Positions 6,747 to 12,155 are shown, numbered from the stretch's first letter. The stretch is 12,155 nt of DNA from RPQJ01 sp963714645 (GCA_963714645.1 CAVQQX010000143.1:1-12155), one strand, 5' to 3'. The notes: generated from the sequence alone by a model not told the origin. Translations and numbers: made by a program.

Positions 6747-7364
6747 ATGAATTCAAGACAACATCGTTCCCTGATCCGGCTCCTGCCATCGCAGCTCGTG
6801 CTGCTCGCACTCGGTGCGTGTGCCGTCGTGCCGACCAAGCCGCCGGGTTCGACCGCACAGCCGGGCCCGACGACGCCGCAGCAGGCGGTCGACGTGGGGT
6901 CCTACCTCGAGATGTTCGACCGGCTCGCACCGGGCGACGTCGGCCGCCAGACCGCCGAGATCGCCGCGCTGCTCGCGACCGCACAGCAGGCCCCCACGGC
7001 GTCGAACCGCCTCAAGTACGCGCTGGCGCTGGGCGCCGCCGGTCGCATCGGCAGCAATCCGGTCGAGGCTAAACGCCTGATCGCGGACCTGCTCGCGGAG
7101 GCCCACGACCTGCAGCCGAAGGAGATTTCGCTGGCGAACGCATGGCTGCGCGAATTCGACGCGCGTGTCGCGCTCTACGCGGACCTCGCCCGGCAGCGCG
7201 AGGATTCGGAGCGCCGGATCCAGGCGCTCGACGCCGAAGGCGACCGCCGCTACAACGCGCTCAACGCCGAGTCCCAGCGACTCAAGAAGGCGCTGCACGA
7301 GGCGGAACGCAAGCTCGAGGCGGTGGCCGAAATGGAAAAGCCGCTGACTCCCGAGGGTCAATGA
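6747..7364 (+). CDS. qseG: QseG-like coiled-coil outer-membrane lipoprotein
   Basis: This 205-aa protein has a signal sequence ending in L-G-A-C (Cys25); Ala at +2 fits outer-membrane retention. A Pro/Thr/Gly-rich linker (about 28-46) precedes a helical domain (about 47-125) and then a long charged coiled coil rich in Arg, Glu and Leu (about 135-197). The position between a GlrK-like kinase and a GlrR-like regulator, the size, and the lipoprotein-plus-helix architecture all fit QseG, which in enterobacteria binds the periplasmic part of QseE/GlrK and modulates it. Overall sequence similarity in this family is low, so the name rests mainly on synteny and architecture. The last codons overlap the regulator start (ATGA), showing translational coupling. 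The ATG has no clear ribosome site. It most likely sits on the periplasmic face of the outer membrane and presents a signal to the kinase. Confidence 0.8.
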   Translation: MNSRQHRSLIRLLPSQLVLLALGACAVVPTKPPGSTAQPGPTTPQQAVDVGSYLEMFDRLAPGDVGRQTAEIAALLATAQQAPTASNRLKYALALGAAGRIGSNPVEAKRLIADLLAEAHDLQPKEISLANAWLREFDARVALYADLARQREDSERRIQALDAEGDRRYNALNAESQRLKKALHEAERKLEAVAEMEKPLTPEGQ

Positions 7365-8635
7365 CGCGAGCGAGCAAGCGCACGCCCAAGATCCTGGTCG
7401 TCGACGACGACCCGGGATTGCTGCGCCTGTTGACGATCCGGCTGCGCTCGCAGAAATACGAGGTCGAGCCGGCCGAGAGCGGGCCGAAGGCACTCGGGAT
7501 CATCTCGCGCTTCCGACCCGATCTCGTGATCACCGATCTGCGCATGGCCGACATGGACGGCATCTCGCTGCTGCGCGAGCTGCAGCGGCGCTGGCCGAGC
7601 CTCAACGTCATCATGCTCACCGCCCACGGCACGATCCCGGACGCCGTGAAAGCGACGCAGTCGGGCGCGTTCGCGTTCCTGACGAAGCCCGTGGAAAAGG
7701 AACAGCTGCTCGAGGAAGTGCGGCGCGCGCTCAAGACCTCCGGCTTCTCCGACACCGACGAAGACTGGCGGACCGAGTTCGCCACCCGCAGCCCCTTGGT
7801 CGAGGACCGGCTCGCGAAGGCGCATCTGGTGGCTGCCACGGACTCGTCGGTGCTGATCACCGGCGAGCCTGGAACCGGCAAGGAACTGCTCGCGCGCGCG
7901 ATCCATCGCGCCAGCGCGCGGCGCGCGGCGCCGTTCGTGGCGATCGACAGCAGCGCGCTCGAGGCGGGCGCCGGTGGCAACCCGGACCTCGAGCGCCTGC
8001 AGCAGGCGATTGCCGAAGTGGCGGGCGGATCGCTGTTCCTGCGCAACGTCGACGATCTCGCCCCGCCGCTGCAGGCCCGGCTCGTGGACCTGCTGCGCGA
8101 CGCGCGCGACCTGCGGGTCATGGCGACCAGCGACCGCCGTCCCGACGAACTTGCGGGCGACGGCCGCTTCCTGACCGACCTGCTCGAACTGGTGAGCGCG
8201 GTGCACATCGACCTGCCGCCACTCGCCAAGCGGCGCGAGGACATCCCGCTGCTCGCGGCACAATGCCTCGACGATGTGGCATCCGATTCGAGCCAAGCGA
8301 AGCGCACCTTGTCCGCCGAGGCGATCGAGGCGCTCGCGAGTTCGAAGTGGCCGGGGAACGTTCGCCAGCTTCGCATGGTCGTACGCCAGGCGGCGGCACT
8401 CGGTGCAGGCGCAGTCATCACGCCCGAGCAGGTGCAGGAAGCGCTGGGCCAGGCCACCCAGCTGCCGAGCTTCGACGAGGCCCGCGACGAATTCACCCGG
8501 CATTACCTCGTGCAGCTGCTGCAGATCACGCAGGGCAACGTGAGCCAGGCGGCGCGCATGGCGAAGCGCAACCGCACCGATTTCTACAAGCTGCTCACGA
8601 AGCACGAGTTGCGCCCCGAGGAGTTCAAGGAGTAG
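7361..8635 (+). CDS. glrR: GlrR/QseF-like response regulator with degenerate AAA+ domain lacking GAFTGA
   Basis: This 424-aa cytoplasmic DNA-binding regulator starts at an ATG overlapping the qseG stop, with GAGGG 3 nt upstream. The receiver domain (about 10-123) is intact: Asp15/Asp16, phospho-acceptor Asp59 in I-T-D-L-R-M, Thr87, Lys109. Walker A (G-E-P-G-T-G-K-E, 168-175) is kept. The stretch between F-V-A-I-D (192-196) and G-G-S-L-F-L (222-227) is about ten residues short of the usual length and contains no GAFTGA loop. The usual F-L-D-E of Walker B is F-L-R-N (226-229). The arginine-finger segment (normally F-R-x-D-L-Y-Y-R-L) reads F-L-T-D-L-L-E-L-V. Sensor II (W-P-G-N-V-R-Q-L, 330-337) and the Fis-type HTH (about 392-415, G-N-V-S-Q-A-A-R-M-A-K-R-N-R-T) are intact, and the ending E-E-F-K-E matches GlrR. 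It should bind DNA and respond to phosphorylation but cannot be a standard sigma-54 ATPase activator. It may act as a repressor or with sigma-70. Confidence 0.93.
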   Translation: MTRASKRTPKILVVDDDPGLLRLLTIRLRSQKYEVEPAESGPKALGIISRFRPDLVITDLRMADMDGISLLRELQRRWPSLNVIMLTAHGTIPDAVKATQSGAFAFLTKPVEKEQLLEEVRRALKTSGFSDTDEDWRTEFATRSPLVEDRLAKAHLVAATDSSVLITGEPGTGKELLARAIHRASARRAAPFVAIDSSALEAGAGGNPDLERLQQAIAEVAGGSLFLRNVDDLAPPLQARLVDLLRDARDLRVMATSDRRPDELAGDGRFLTDLLELVSAVHIDLPPLAKRREDIPLLAAQCLDDVASDSSQAKRTLSAEAIEALASSKWPGNVRQLRMVVRQAAALGAGAVITPEQVQEALGQATQLPSFDEARDEFTRHYLVQLLQITQGNVSQAARMAKRNRTDFYKLLTKHELRPEEFKE

Positions 8636-8694
8636 CCCCGAGTTTTTCTCAAGGTTCGCGCAAGAAATCCGCGTCTGATTCGTCCCCGGAATCG

Positions 8695-8723
8695 TTGAGA
8701 GCGCCGCAGCCCGTTCGGATAAT
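8695..8723 (+). promoter_or_regulatory. Sigma-70-like promoter of the first Ig/FN3 protein gene
   Basis: TTGAGA (8695-8700) and GATAAT (8718-8723) are spaced by exactly 17 nt; the -35 matches consensus in 4 of 6 positions and the -10 in 5 of 6. Transcription would start near 8730, giving a roughly 30-nt leader. A short inverted repeat (GATTC at 8677-8681, GAATC at 8689-8693) abuts the -35 and is a weak operator candidate. No sigma-54-type GG-N10-GC element was found in the 124-nt gap after glrR. Confidence 0.55.
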
Positions 8724-8759
8724 GCGGCACGTTCCGACAACGATTTAGGACTGCCGACC

Positions 8760-9488
8760 TTGCCGATGAAAACTCCTGCGACCGGCGCAGTCGCGCGCTG
8801 CCGCGCGCTTCGCCTGCCCGCCCCGCTCGTTGCCCTGGTATTCGCATCGCTCGCCGCGACGACCGTCCACGCGTCGGCCCCGCCCCCGAATCCGTTCGGG
8901 TCGGCCGCGACGACGAGTGCCACCGCGTCGACCTGGAGCGGCAACTACGCTCCGAAGATCTGGGGCTCTCCTTCCTGGAAGGGTTACGTCAACACGAAAT
9001 ACAGCTTCACGCCGCAGGCCTCGGATGCGGACAGTGACCAGTTGACGTTCCGCGTCGCGCACAAGCCCTGGTGGGCGTACTTCGACGCCAAGACGGGCCG
9101 TCTGTGGGGCACGCCGCCGCGCTCCGCGGTCGGCAAGTACCTGGACGTCACGATTTCGGTGAGCGACGGCGCGAAGCTGGCCTCGCTCTCGCCCTTCAAC
9201 ATCGTCGTCACGGATCCGGCGGCTACCGGGTCGGTCACGCTCAGCTGGATCGCCCCGACGAAGACGACGACCGGAACAGTGCTCACGAACCTCGCAGGCT
9301 TCAAGGTTCGCTACGGCACGGACTCGAGCCAGCTCGGGTTCATCCGCACGTACTGGAATCCCGGCGTCGAGCGCGCGGTGATCGACGAGCTCAAGACGGG
9401 CCGCTGGTATTTCACGATAAGCGCCTTCACGACGACCGGCGCCGAGAGCTCGCGCAGCAGCATCGTCTCGACCTACGTGGACGGCTGA
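8760..9488 (+). CDS. Exported protein with putative Ig (He_PIG) and FN3-like domains
   Basis: This 242-aa protein can start at TTG 8760 (AGGA placed 9 nt upstream) or at ATG 8766 (AGGA 15 nt away). The N-terminus is a classical signal peptide with a hydrophobic core (about 19-33) and an A-x-A-type site around V-H-A-S-A (36-40). It has no lipobox, unlike its two neighbours. After a Ser/Thr/Ala-rich linker, residues about 62-151 form a He_PIG/cadherin-like beta domain (N-Y-A-P-K-I start, F-T-P-Q-A-S-D-A-D-S-D-Q-L-T-F, G-R-L-W-G-T-P, V-S-D-G). Residues about 155-240 are a fibronectin-III-like domain (G-S-V-T-L-S-W, L-A-G-F-K-V-R-Y-G-T, G-R-W-Y-F-T-I-S-A, G-A-E-S-S). It is the first of three tandem paralogues and is followed by a terminator. 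Likely a periplasmic or secreted carbohydrate- or surface-binding protein; the ligand is unknown. Confidence 0.85.
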   Translation: MPMKTPATGAVARCRALRLPAPLVALVFASLAATTVHASAPPPNPFGSAATTSATASTWSGNYAPKIWGSPSWKGYVNTKYSFTPQASDADSDQLTFRVAHKPWWAYFDAKTGRLWGTPPRSAVGKYLDVTISVSDGAKLASLSPFNIVVTDPAATGSVTLSWIAPTKTTTGTVLTNLAGFKVRYGTDSSQLGFIRTYWNPGVERAVIDELKTGRWYFTISAFTTTGAESSRSSIVSTYVDG

Positions 9489-9503
9489 TTCGGGCAGCGG
9501 AGC

Positions 9504-9540
9504 GCGCCAGGCAAAACGGGACCTGGCGCTCGTTTCGTAT
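9504..9540 (+). terminator. Probable intrinsic terminator after the first Ig/FN3 gene
   Basis: A perfect 8-bp stem (GCGCCAGG at 9504-9511, CCTGGCGC at 9522-9529) with a 10-nt loop lies 15 nt after the stop, followed by a T-rich but interrupted tract (TCGTTTCGTAT). It separates the first paralogue from the riboswitch-controlled second one, implying separate transcription. Confidence 0.6.
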
Positions 9541-9579
9541 TAGTCCCGGTTGCCCGCCGCGTCCGCCACGTCGATGATC

Positions 9580-9678
9580 GGCGGCGTAGATCAAGGGCAA
9601 ACCCGTTGCAAGACGGGGACGCAAAGCCTCCGGTCCCTGGCGTGTCGAACGCCCGGAGATAGCGGGGTTACCGGCCGA
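9580..9678 (+). promoter_or_regulatory. Cyclic di-GMP-I (GEMM-I) riboswitch
   Basis: The 5' leader of the next gene carries the class I c-di-GMP aptamer. GGGCAAACC (9595-9603) is followed by a hairpin with stem CCCGT (9602-9606) / ACGGG (9613-9617) and a GNRA tetraloop GCAA (9608-9611). Then come the invariant GACGCAAAGCC (9618-9628), a second long hairpin (CTCCG 9628-9632 with CGGAG 9654-9658, inner stem GGCGT 9639-9643 with ACGCC 9649-9653), and the 3' signature AGCGGGGTTACCGG (9661-9674). P1 can be drawn between TCGG (9578-9581) or CGG (9582-9584) and CCGA (9675-9678). The Shine-Dalgarno sequence GAGGGAG (9677-9683) abuts the P1 3' strand and no terminator intervenes, so control is probably at translation initiation. 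The direction (on or off) cannot be read from the sequence. Confidence 0.95.
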
Positions 9679-9689
9679 GGGAGCTGTGA

Positions 9690-10385
9690 ATGTCCCGTAA
9701 GACACGTGTGGGTGCATGGTCCTTGCTGGCAGTGGTATCGCTGTCGCTGGCAGGGTGTTTCGATGACGGAAAGAGCGCCGGGACCGCAGTCGTGGACCCG
9801 GGCCCGGGCAGCGGCAACGTCGACCCCAACGTCGACCCGCAGAATCGCGCACCGACGATTTCCGGCACGCCGGCCACGTCCGCCAAGACCAACGCTCCGT
9901 ACACCTTCCAGCCGCTCGCATCCGACCCGGACGGCGACCCGCTGACGTTCGAGGTGGTGAACAAGCCGAGCTGGGCGTCGTTCGACAACACCACCGGCCG
10001 ACTTGCCGGCACGCCTTCCTCCTCGTCCACTGGCCGATTCGGCGGGATTCAGATCGTCGCGAGCGATGGCGAGGCGGAAGACACGCTGGGCCCGTTCGAG
10101 GTCGTCGTGGCGAGCGACACTGTGAGCGGCTCCGCGACCTTGAGCTGGATTCCCCCGACCGAGAACGTCGACGGCACGCCGCTCATGAACCTCGCCGGCT
10201 ACGTGATCCGCTACGGCACGCGCGCCGATACGCTCGACAAGTCGCTGAAACTGACGAACCCCGGGCTCACCTCCACGGTGATCGAGGGACTTCCGGCGGC
10301 CACCTGGTACTTCACGTTGATTGCATACACGAGCTCTGGCAGCGAGAGCGCGCCTTCGGGCGTGGCGTCCAAGACCATCGGCTGA
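9690..10385 (+). CDS. c-di-GMP-riboswitch-controlled lipoprotein with putative Ig (He_PIG) and FN3-like domains
   Basis: This 231-aa protein starts at an ATG with GAGGGAG placed 6 nt upstream, directly behind the GEMM-I aptamer. The signal sequence ends in L-A-G-C (Cys23), so it is a lipoprotein; Phe at +2 favours the outer membrane. A Gly/Pro/Asp/Asn-rich linker (about 30-52) precedes a He_PIG domain (about 53-141; N-R-A-P-T-I-S-G start, F-Q-P-L-A-S-D-P-D-G-D-P-L-T-F, G-R-L-A-G-T-P, A-S-D-G). An FN3-like domain follows (about 145-230; G-S-A-T-L-S-W, N-V-D-G-T-P-L, L-A-G-Y-V-I-R-Y-G-T, T-W-Y-F-T-L, G-S-E-S-A). It has the same order as the upstream paralogue and motif-level identity throughout. 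The Asp-Pro-Asp-Gly-Asp motif could bind calcium, as in cadherin-like folds. Riboswitch control suggests a role in biofilm or surface attachment. No enzymatic residues are apparent. Confidence 0.9.
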   Translation: MSRKTRVGAWSLLAVVSLSLAGCFDDGKSAGTAVVDPGPGSGNVDPNVDPQNRAPTISGTPATSAKTNAPYTFQPLASDPDGDPLTFEVVNKPSWASFDNTTGRLAGTPSSSSTGRFGGIQIVASDGEAEDTLGPFEVVVASDTVSGSATLSWIPPTENVDGTPLMNLAGYVIRYGTRADTLDKSLKLTNPGLTSTVIEGLPAATWYFTLIAYTSSGSESAPSGVASKTIG

Positions 10386-10393
10386 GGGGTCGC

Positions 10394-10411
10394 TGTCGCA
10401 AAAAGCGGACA
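10394..10411 (+). promoter_or_regulatory. Putative GlrR operator, TGTC-N10-GACA
   Basis: TGTCGCAAAAAGCGGACA is an exact TGTC-N10-GACA, the pattern I recall for E. coli GlrR sites at glmY, found in a window that encodes a GlrR-like regulator. The near-palindrome continues inward (TGTCGC / GCGGACA). It is centred about 54 nt upstream of the predicted start of the sigma-70-like promoter at 10421-10449, a typical activator position. The half-sites are short, so chance is possible; binding is untested. Confidence 0.5.
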
Positions 10412-10420
10412 CCCCACATG

Positions 10421-10449
10421 TTGTGTCTGCACCCGCCAATTCACATAAT
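10421..10449 (+). promoter_or_regulatory. Sigma-70-like promoter of the third FN3 lipoprotein gene
   Basis: TTGTGT (10421-10426) and CATAAT (10444-10449) are separated by 17 nt. The -10 matches in 5 of 6 positions and the -35 only in 3 of 6, as expected for an activator-dependent promoter. Transcription would start near 10456, leaving a leader of about 100 nt. The promoter lies between the arms of a 9-bp inverted repeat (AAGCGGACA 10403-10411, TGTCCGCTT 10452-10460). No sigma-54 GG-N10-GC element is present between 10386 and 10558. Confidence 0.45.
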
Positions 10450-10557
10450 CCTGTCCGCTTCGCTCTCTGCGTGGCGGATGCGACCCTTCTGACGATTTAC
10501 TGCCCTGACGACCCGTGGGCCCTCGAGCCTCCGGTCGCTCGGTGGGGTGGGCTCGAG

Positions 10558-11019
10558 GTGATATTGCGCCGACACACCCGTTTGGGGGCCACGAGGGCCT
10601 CCCAGCCGCCCTCCGGGCCCGCAGGACGATCGTGGCGCCTGCCGGTTCTCCTGGCCACACTGTCGCTCGCCGCTTGCAGCCGCGGCTCCTCCGAGCCCGG
10701 GACGCCCGCCGCATCGCCATCAGCCCCGGACGGCGGCTCCAATGAGACGCCCGTCGACCTGTCGGGAAGCGCGACCTTGCGCTGGCGACCGCCTGAGCAG
10801 ACCAGTACCGGGCAAATGATCGAAGGGCTCGCGGGGTTCAAAGTTCATTATGGTCAATCGAGCACCCGGCTCGACCGTCGGCTGGTCCTCCACGACTCGT
10901 CCCAGACGAGCGTGACGCTCAACAACCTCGGCATGGGCACCTGGTATTTCGCCGTGAGCGCCTTCACGACCTCGGGCGTCGAAAGCCGCTTGAGCAACGT
11001 GGTGTCGAAGCGCATCTGA
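10558..11019 (+). CDS. Short FN3-like lipoprotein, third tandem paralogue
   Basis: The frame is open from further upstream. I place the start at GTG 10558, 7 nt after a G-rich GGTGGGGTGG; TTG 10564, TTG 10582 and GTG 10471 are alternatives. This gives 153 aa with an Arg-rich n-region and a hydrophobic core ending in L-A-A-C (Cys40), hence a lipoprotein. A Ser/Pro/Gly-rich linker (about 41-63) is followed by one FN3-like domain (about 65-152). Its motifs match those of the two upstream proteins: G-S-A-T-L-R-W, L-A-G-F-K-V-H-Y-G, G-T-W-Y-F-A-V-S-A-F, G-V-E-S-R and a final S-K-R-I. The He_PIG domain is absent, so this is a shortened family member. Its upstream region has the GlrR-type site and a promoter instead of a riboswitch. 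Its stop lies 3 nt from the convergent glycosyltransferase stop. Function is unknown, presumably surface binding. Confidence 0.75.
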   Translation: MILRRHTRLGATRASQPPSGPAGRSWRLPVLLATLSLAACSRGSSEPGTPAASPSAPDGGSNETPVDLSGSATLRWRPPEQTSTGQMIEGLAGFKVHYGQSSTRLDRRLVLHDSSQTSVTLNNLGMGTWYFAVSAFTTSGVESRLSNVVSKRI

Positions 11020-11022
11020 ACG

Positions 11023-12117
11023 CTAGCGCGGCTGGGCTCCGCGACCCCAGGTGTAGACCATCGTGACGACGTAGTTCCACACGGAACCGACCGCGATGCC
11101 GGCTAACGCCGCGACGATCCACTGGGTGCGATTCTCGAACAGGTACGCCGCCACGCCCACGTTCGCGAGCGCGCCGATGCTGCACGCCGCGACGAATGTC
11201 GCGAGACCGCGGAGCCACCGCCAACCGCGCAATCGCATGTCGCGGTAGGTGAGCAGGTTGTTGACGGCGAAGTTGAAAACCATGGCTGCGCTCGTCGCCA
11301 CGGTCTGCGCCGTGGTGAAGCCACTGGCGAATCCCTTGAGGAGCGCCGTCATCACAGTCATGTGCACGATCACGCCCAGGCCGCCGACGATCCCGAAGGA
11401 CACGAACCGCACAGGCACATAGCGGCCGAACAACTTGTCGGCGAGCAGCATGCCGAAGTCCCAGATGACCAGGCTGTCGAGCTTGCTCTCGCCGTAGGTG
11501 CGCTCGCGGAAGGTGTAGGGAACTTCCGCGACGCGCAACGGCCGGGACGCCGATGCGAGAATGTCGAGCAGGATCTTGAAGCCCATTCCGGAGAGTTGAC
11601 GGAGGCTGGCCTCGAACGCGTCCCGGCGCAGCATGAAGAAACCGCTCATAGGATCCGACACGGACTGCTTGCAGACGAGACCGGCGAATCGCGTGGCCAC
11701 CCGGCTCATACCGGCTCGCCTTGCATCCCACGTCCCGATCCCGCCGCCGCCGATGTAGCGGCTCGCAACGACGAGGTCGGCGCCCCCACCGATCGCGCCC
11801 AGCATCCTTGGCAACACGGATTCGTCGTGCTGCAGGTCCGCATCCATTACCGCGATCACCGGGGCCGACGTGGACAGTGCTCCCTCGATGCATGCCGACG
11901 ACAGTCCGCGGCGGCCGACCCGCTGCACGCAATGGACCCGCCGATCATTGCGCGCACGCGCCCTGACGAGATCAGCGGTGCCGTCCTTTGAATCGTCGTC
12001 GACGAAGACCACTTCCCAGTCGATACCCGACAGCGCCCGGTCGATTCGTCGCAGCAGCTCGTCGACATTGCCCGACTCATTGAGTGTCGGTATGACCAGT
12101 GAGAGCTCGACGGACAT
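11023..12117 (-). CDS. GT2 glycosyltransferase (polyprenyl-phosphate type) fused to GtrA-like membrane domain
   Basis: This 364-aa protein joins a cytoplasmic family 2 glycosyltransferase of the DPM1/GtrB type to a GtrA-like membrane domain. The enzyme part (1 to about 225) has L-S-L-V-I-P-T-L-N-E-S (5-15), V-F-V-D-D-D-S-K-D-G-T (37-47), the metal/nucleotide-sugar motif M-D-A-D-L-Q-H (91-97), and the D-P-M-S-G-F-F family signature (155-161). Residues about 235-357 form four predicted membrane helices with F-N-F-A-V-N-N-L-L-T-Y-R (281-292), typical of GtrA/DPMS_TM proteins. Such proteins transfer a sugar from a nucleotide donor to undecaprenyl phosphate and may help flip the product to the periplasm for O-antigen or protein glycosylation. 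Donor sugar and acceptor are unknown. Start is the ATG at 12115-12117, with a GGGG stretch about 8 nt upstream. Its 3' end converges on the third FN3 lipoprotein gene. Confidence 0.92.
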   Translation of the reverse strand: MSVELSLVIPTLNESGNVDELLRRIDRALSGIDWEVVFVDDDSKDGTADLVRARARNDRRVHCVQRVGRRGLSSACIEGALSTSAPVIAVMDADLQHDESVLPRMLGAIGGGADLVVASRYIGGGGIGTWDARRAGMSRVATRFAGLVCKQSVSDPMSGFFMLRRDAFEASLRQLSGMGFKILLDILASASRPLRVAEVPYTFRERTYGESKLDSLVIWDFGMLLADKLFGRYVPVRFVSFGIVGGLGVIVHMTVMTALLKGFASGFTTAQTVATSAAMVFNFAVNNLLTYRDMRLRGWRWLRGLATFVAACSIGALANVGVAAYLFENRTQWIVAALAGIAVGSVWNYVVTMVYTWGRGAQPR

Positions 12118-12155
12118 CGACGGAACCCCGGATCATCGAATTCGACCCCCATGCT

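Noticed and set aside
8636..8759. Intrinsic terminator after glrR
   Set aside because: There is a TTTTT run at 8643-8647 but no stable GC stem in front of it; only a 5-bp AT-rich pairing was found, so readthrough into the surface-protein genes is possible.
7358..8944. 528-codon frame opposite glrR
   Set aside because: It is an antisense shadow; the plus strand encodes a complete response regulator with recognisable motifs.
9550..9578. TTGCCC-N17-GATGAT as promoter of the riboswitch transcript
   Set aside because: Spacing is ideal, but the predicted start near 9585 would cut off the probable P1 5' strand (9578-9584) of the GEMM aptamer, and each hexamer matches only 4 of 6. The true promoter of this leader is unresolved.
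9691..9704. TGTC-N6-GACA at the start of the second lipoprotein gene as a second GlrR site
   Set aside because: The spacer is 6 rather than 10 nt and it lies inside the coding start behind the ribosome site; likely chance.
10321..10557. Long upstream extension of the third FN3 protein from TTG 10321
   Set aside because: It would overlap the preceding gene, place about 80 low-complexity residues ahead of a clear signal sequence, and contain the promoter and operator-like elements. A start near 10558 fits a lipoprotein.
10386..10557. Mobile-element terminal inverted repeats at AAGCGGACA/TGTCCGCTT
   Set aside because: The arms are only 49 nt apart, there is no transposase or target-site duplication, and they flank a promoter-like element.
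12118..12155. End of an upstream minus-strand gene at the right edge
   Set aside because: Only 38 bases lie beyond the glycosyltransferase start. A TGA can be read there on the minus strand, but nothing supports a specific coding frame.

Overview
This is a very GC-rich chromosomal segment whose gene content points to a proteobacterium, most likely gamma- or betaproteobacterial. The evidence is a SrkA-family stress kinase and a complete glrK-qseG-glrR-type two-component operon. Lipoprotein signals and a proteobacterial-style c-di-GMP-I (GEMM-I) riboswitch agree with this. No IS, phage, integron or CRISPR structure was seen, and the genus cannot be fixed from the sequence.

Left block, minus strand (about 1-5040). 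Reading in the direction of transcription, the genes are a SrkA-like protein kinase, a galE-type UDP-glucose 4-epimerase, a large PKD-domain lipoprotein with a gluzincin-type zinc motif (HEFQH ... E), and a small lipoprotein of unknown function. A probable intrinsic terminator lies at the left edge. A 19-bp tandem repeat overlaps the end of srkA. The srkA frame has no ATG/GTG/TTG in front of its conserved N-terminus; a well-placed ribosome site instead serves a 12-codon frame that stops just before it.

Central block, plus strand (5150-8635). A sensor histidine kinase (GlrK/QseE-like), a coiled-coil outer-membrane lipoprotein (QseG-like) and a response regulator (GlrR/QseF-like) form one operon. 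The regulator keeps its receiver domain, Walker A and Fis-type HTH. It has lost the GAFTGA sigma-54 loop, the Walker B acidic pair and the arginine-finger segment.

Right block, plus strand (8760-11019). Three tandem paralogous exported proteins share a C-terminal fibronectin-III-like domain; the first two also carry a putative Ig (He_PIG) domain. Each has different upstream control: a sigma-70-like promoter for the first, a GEMM-I riboswitch for the second, and for the third a TGTC-N10-GACA site (the reported GlrR operator pattern) just upstream of a sigma-70-like promoter. The block ends tail-to-tail, 3 bp apart, against a minus-strand GT2 glycosyltransferase fused to a GtrA-type membrane domain.

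The main hypothesis is a cell-surface module in which c-di-GMP and an envelope-sensing GlrK/QseG/GlrR system control related surface lipoproteins. GlrR would have changed from a sigma-54 ATPase activator into a regulator acting at sigma-70 promoters. The protein features are visible in the sequence; the regulatory wiring is inference.
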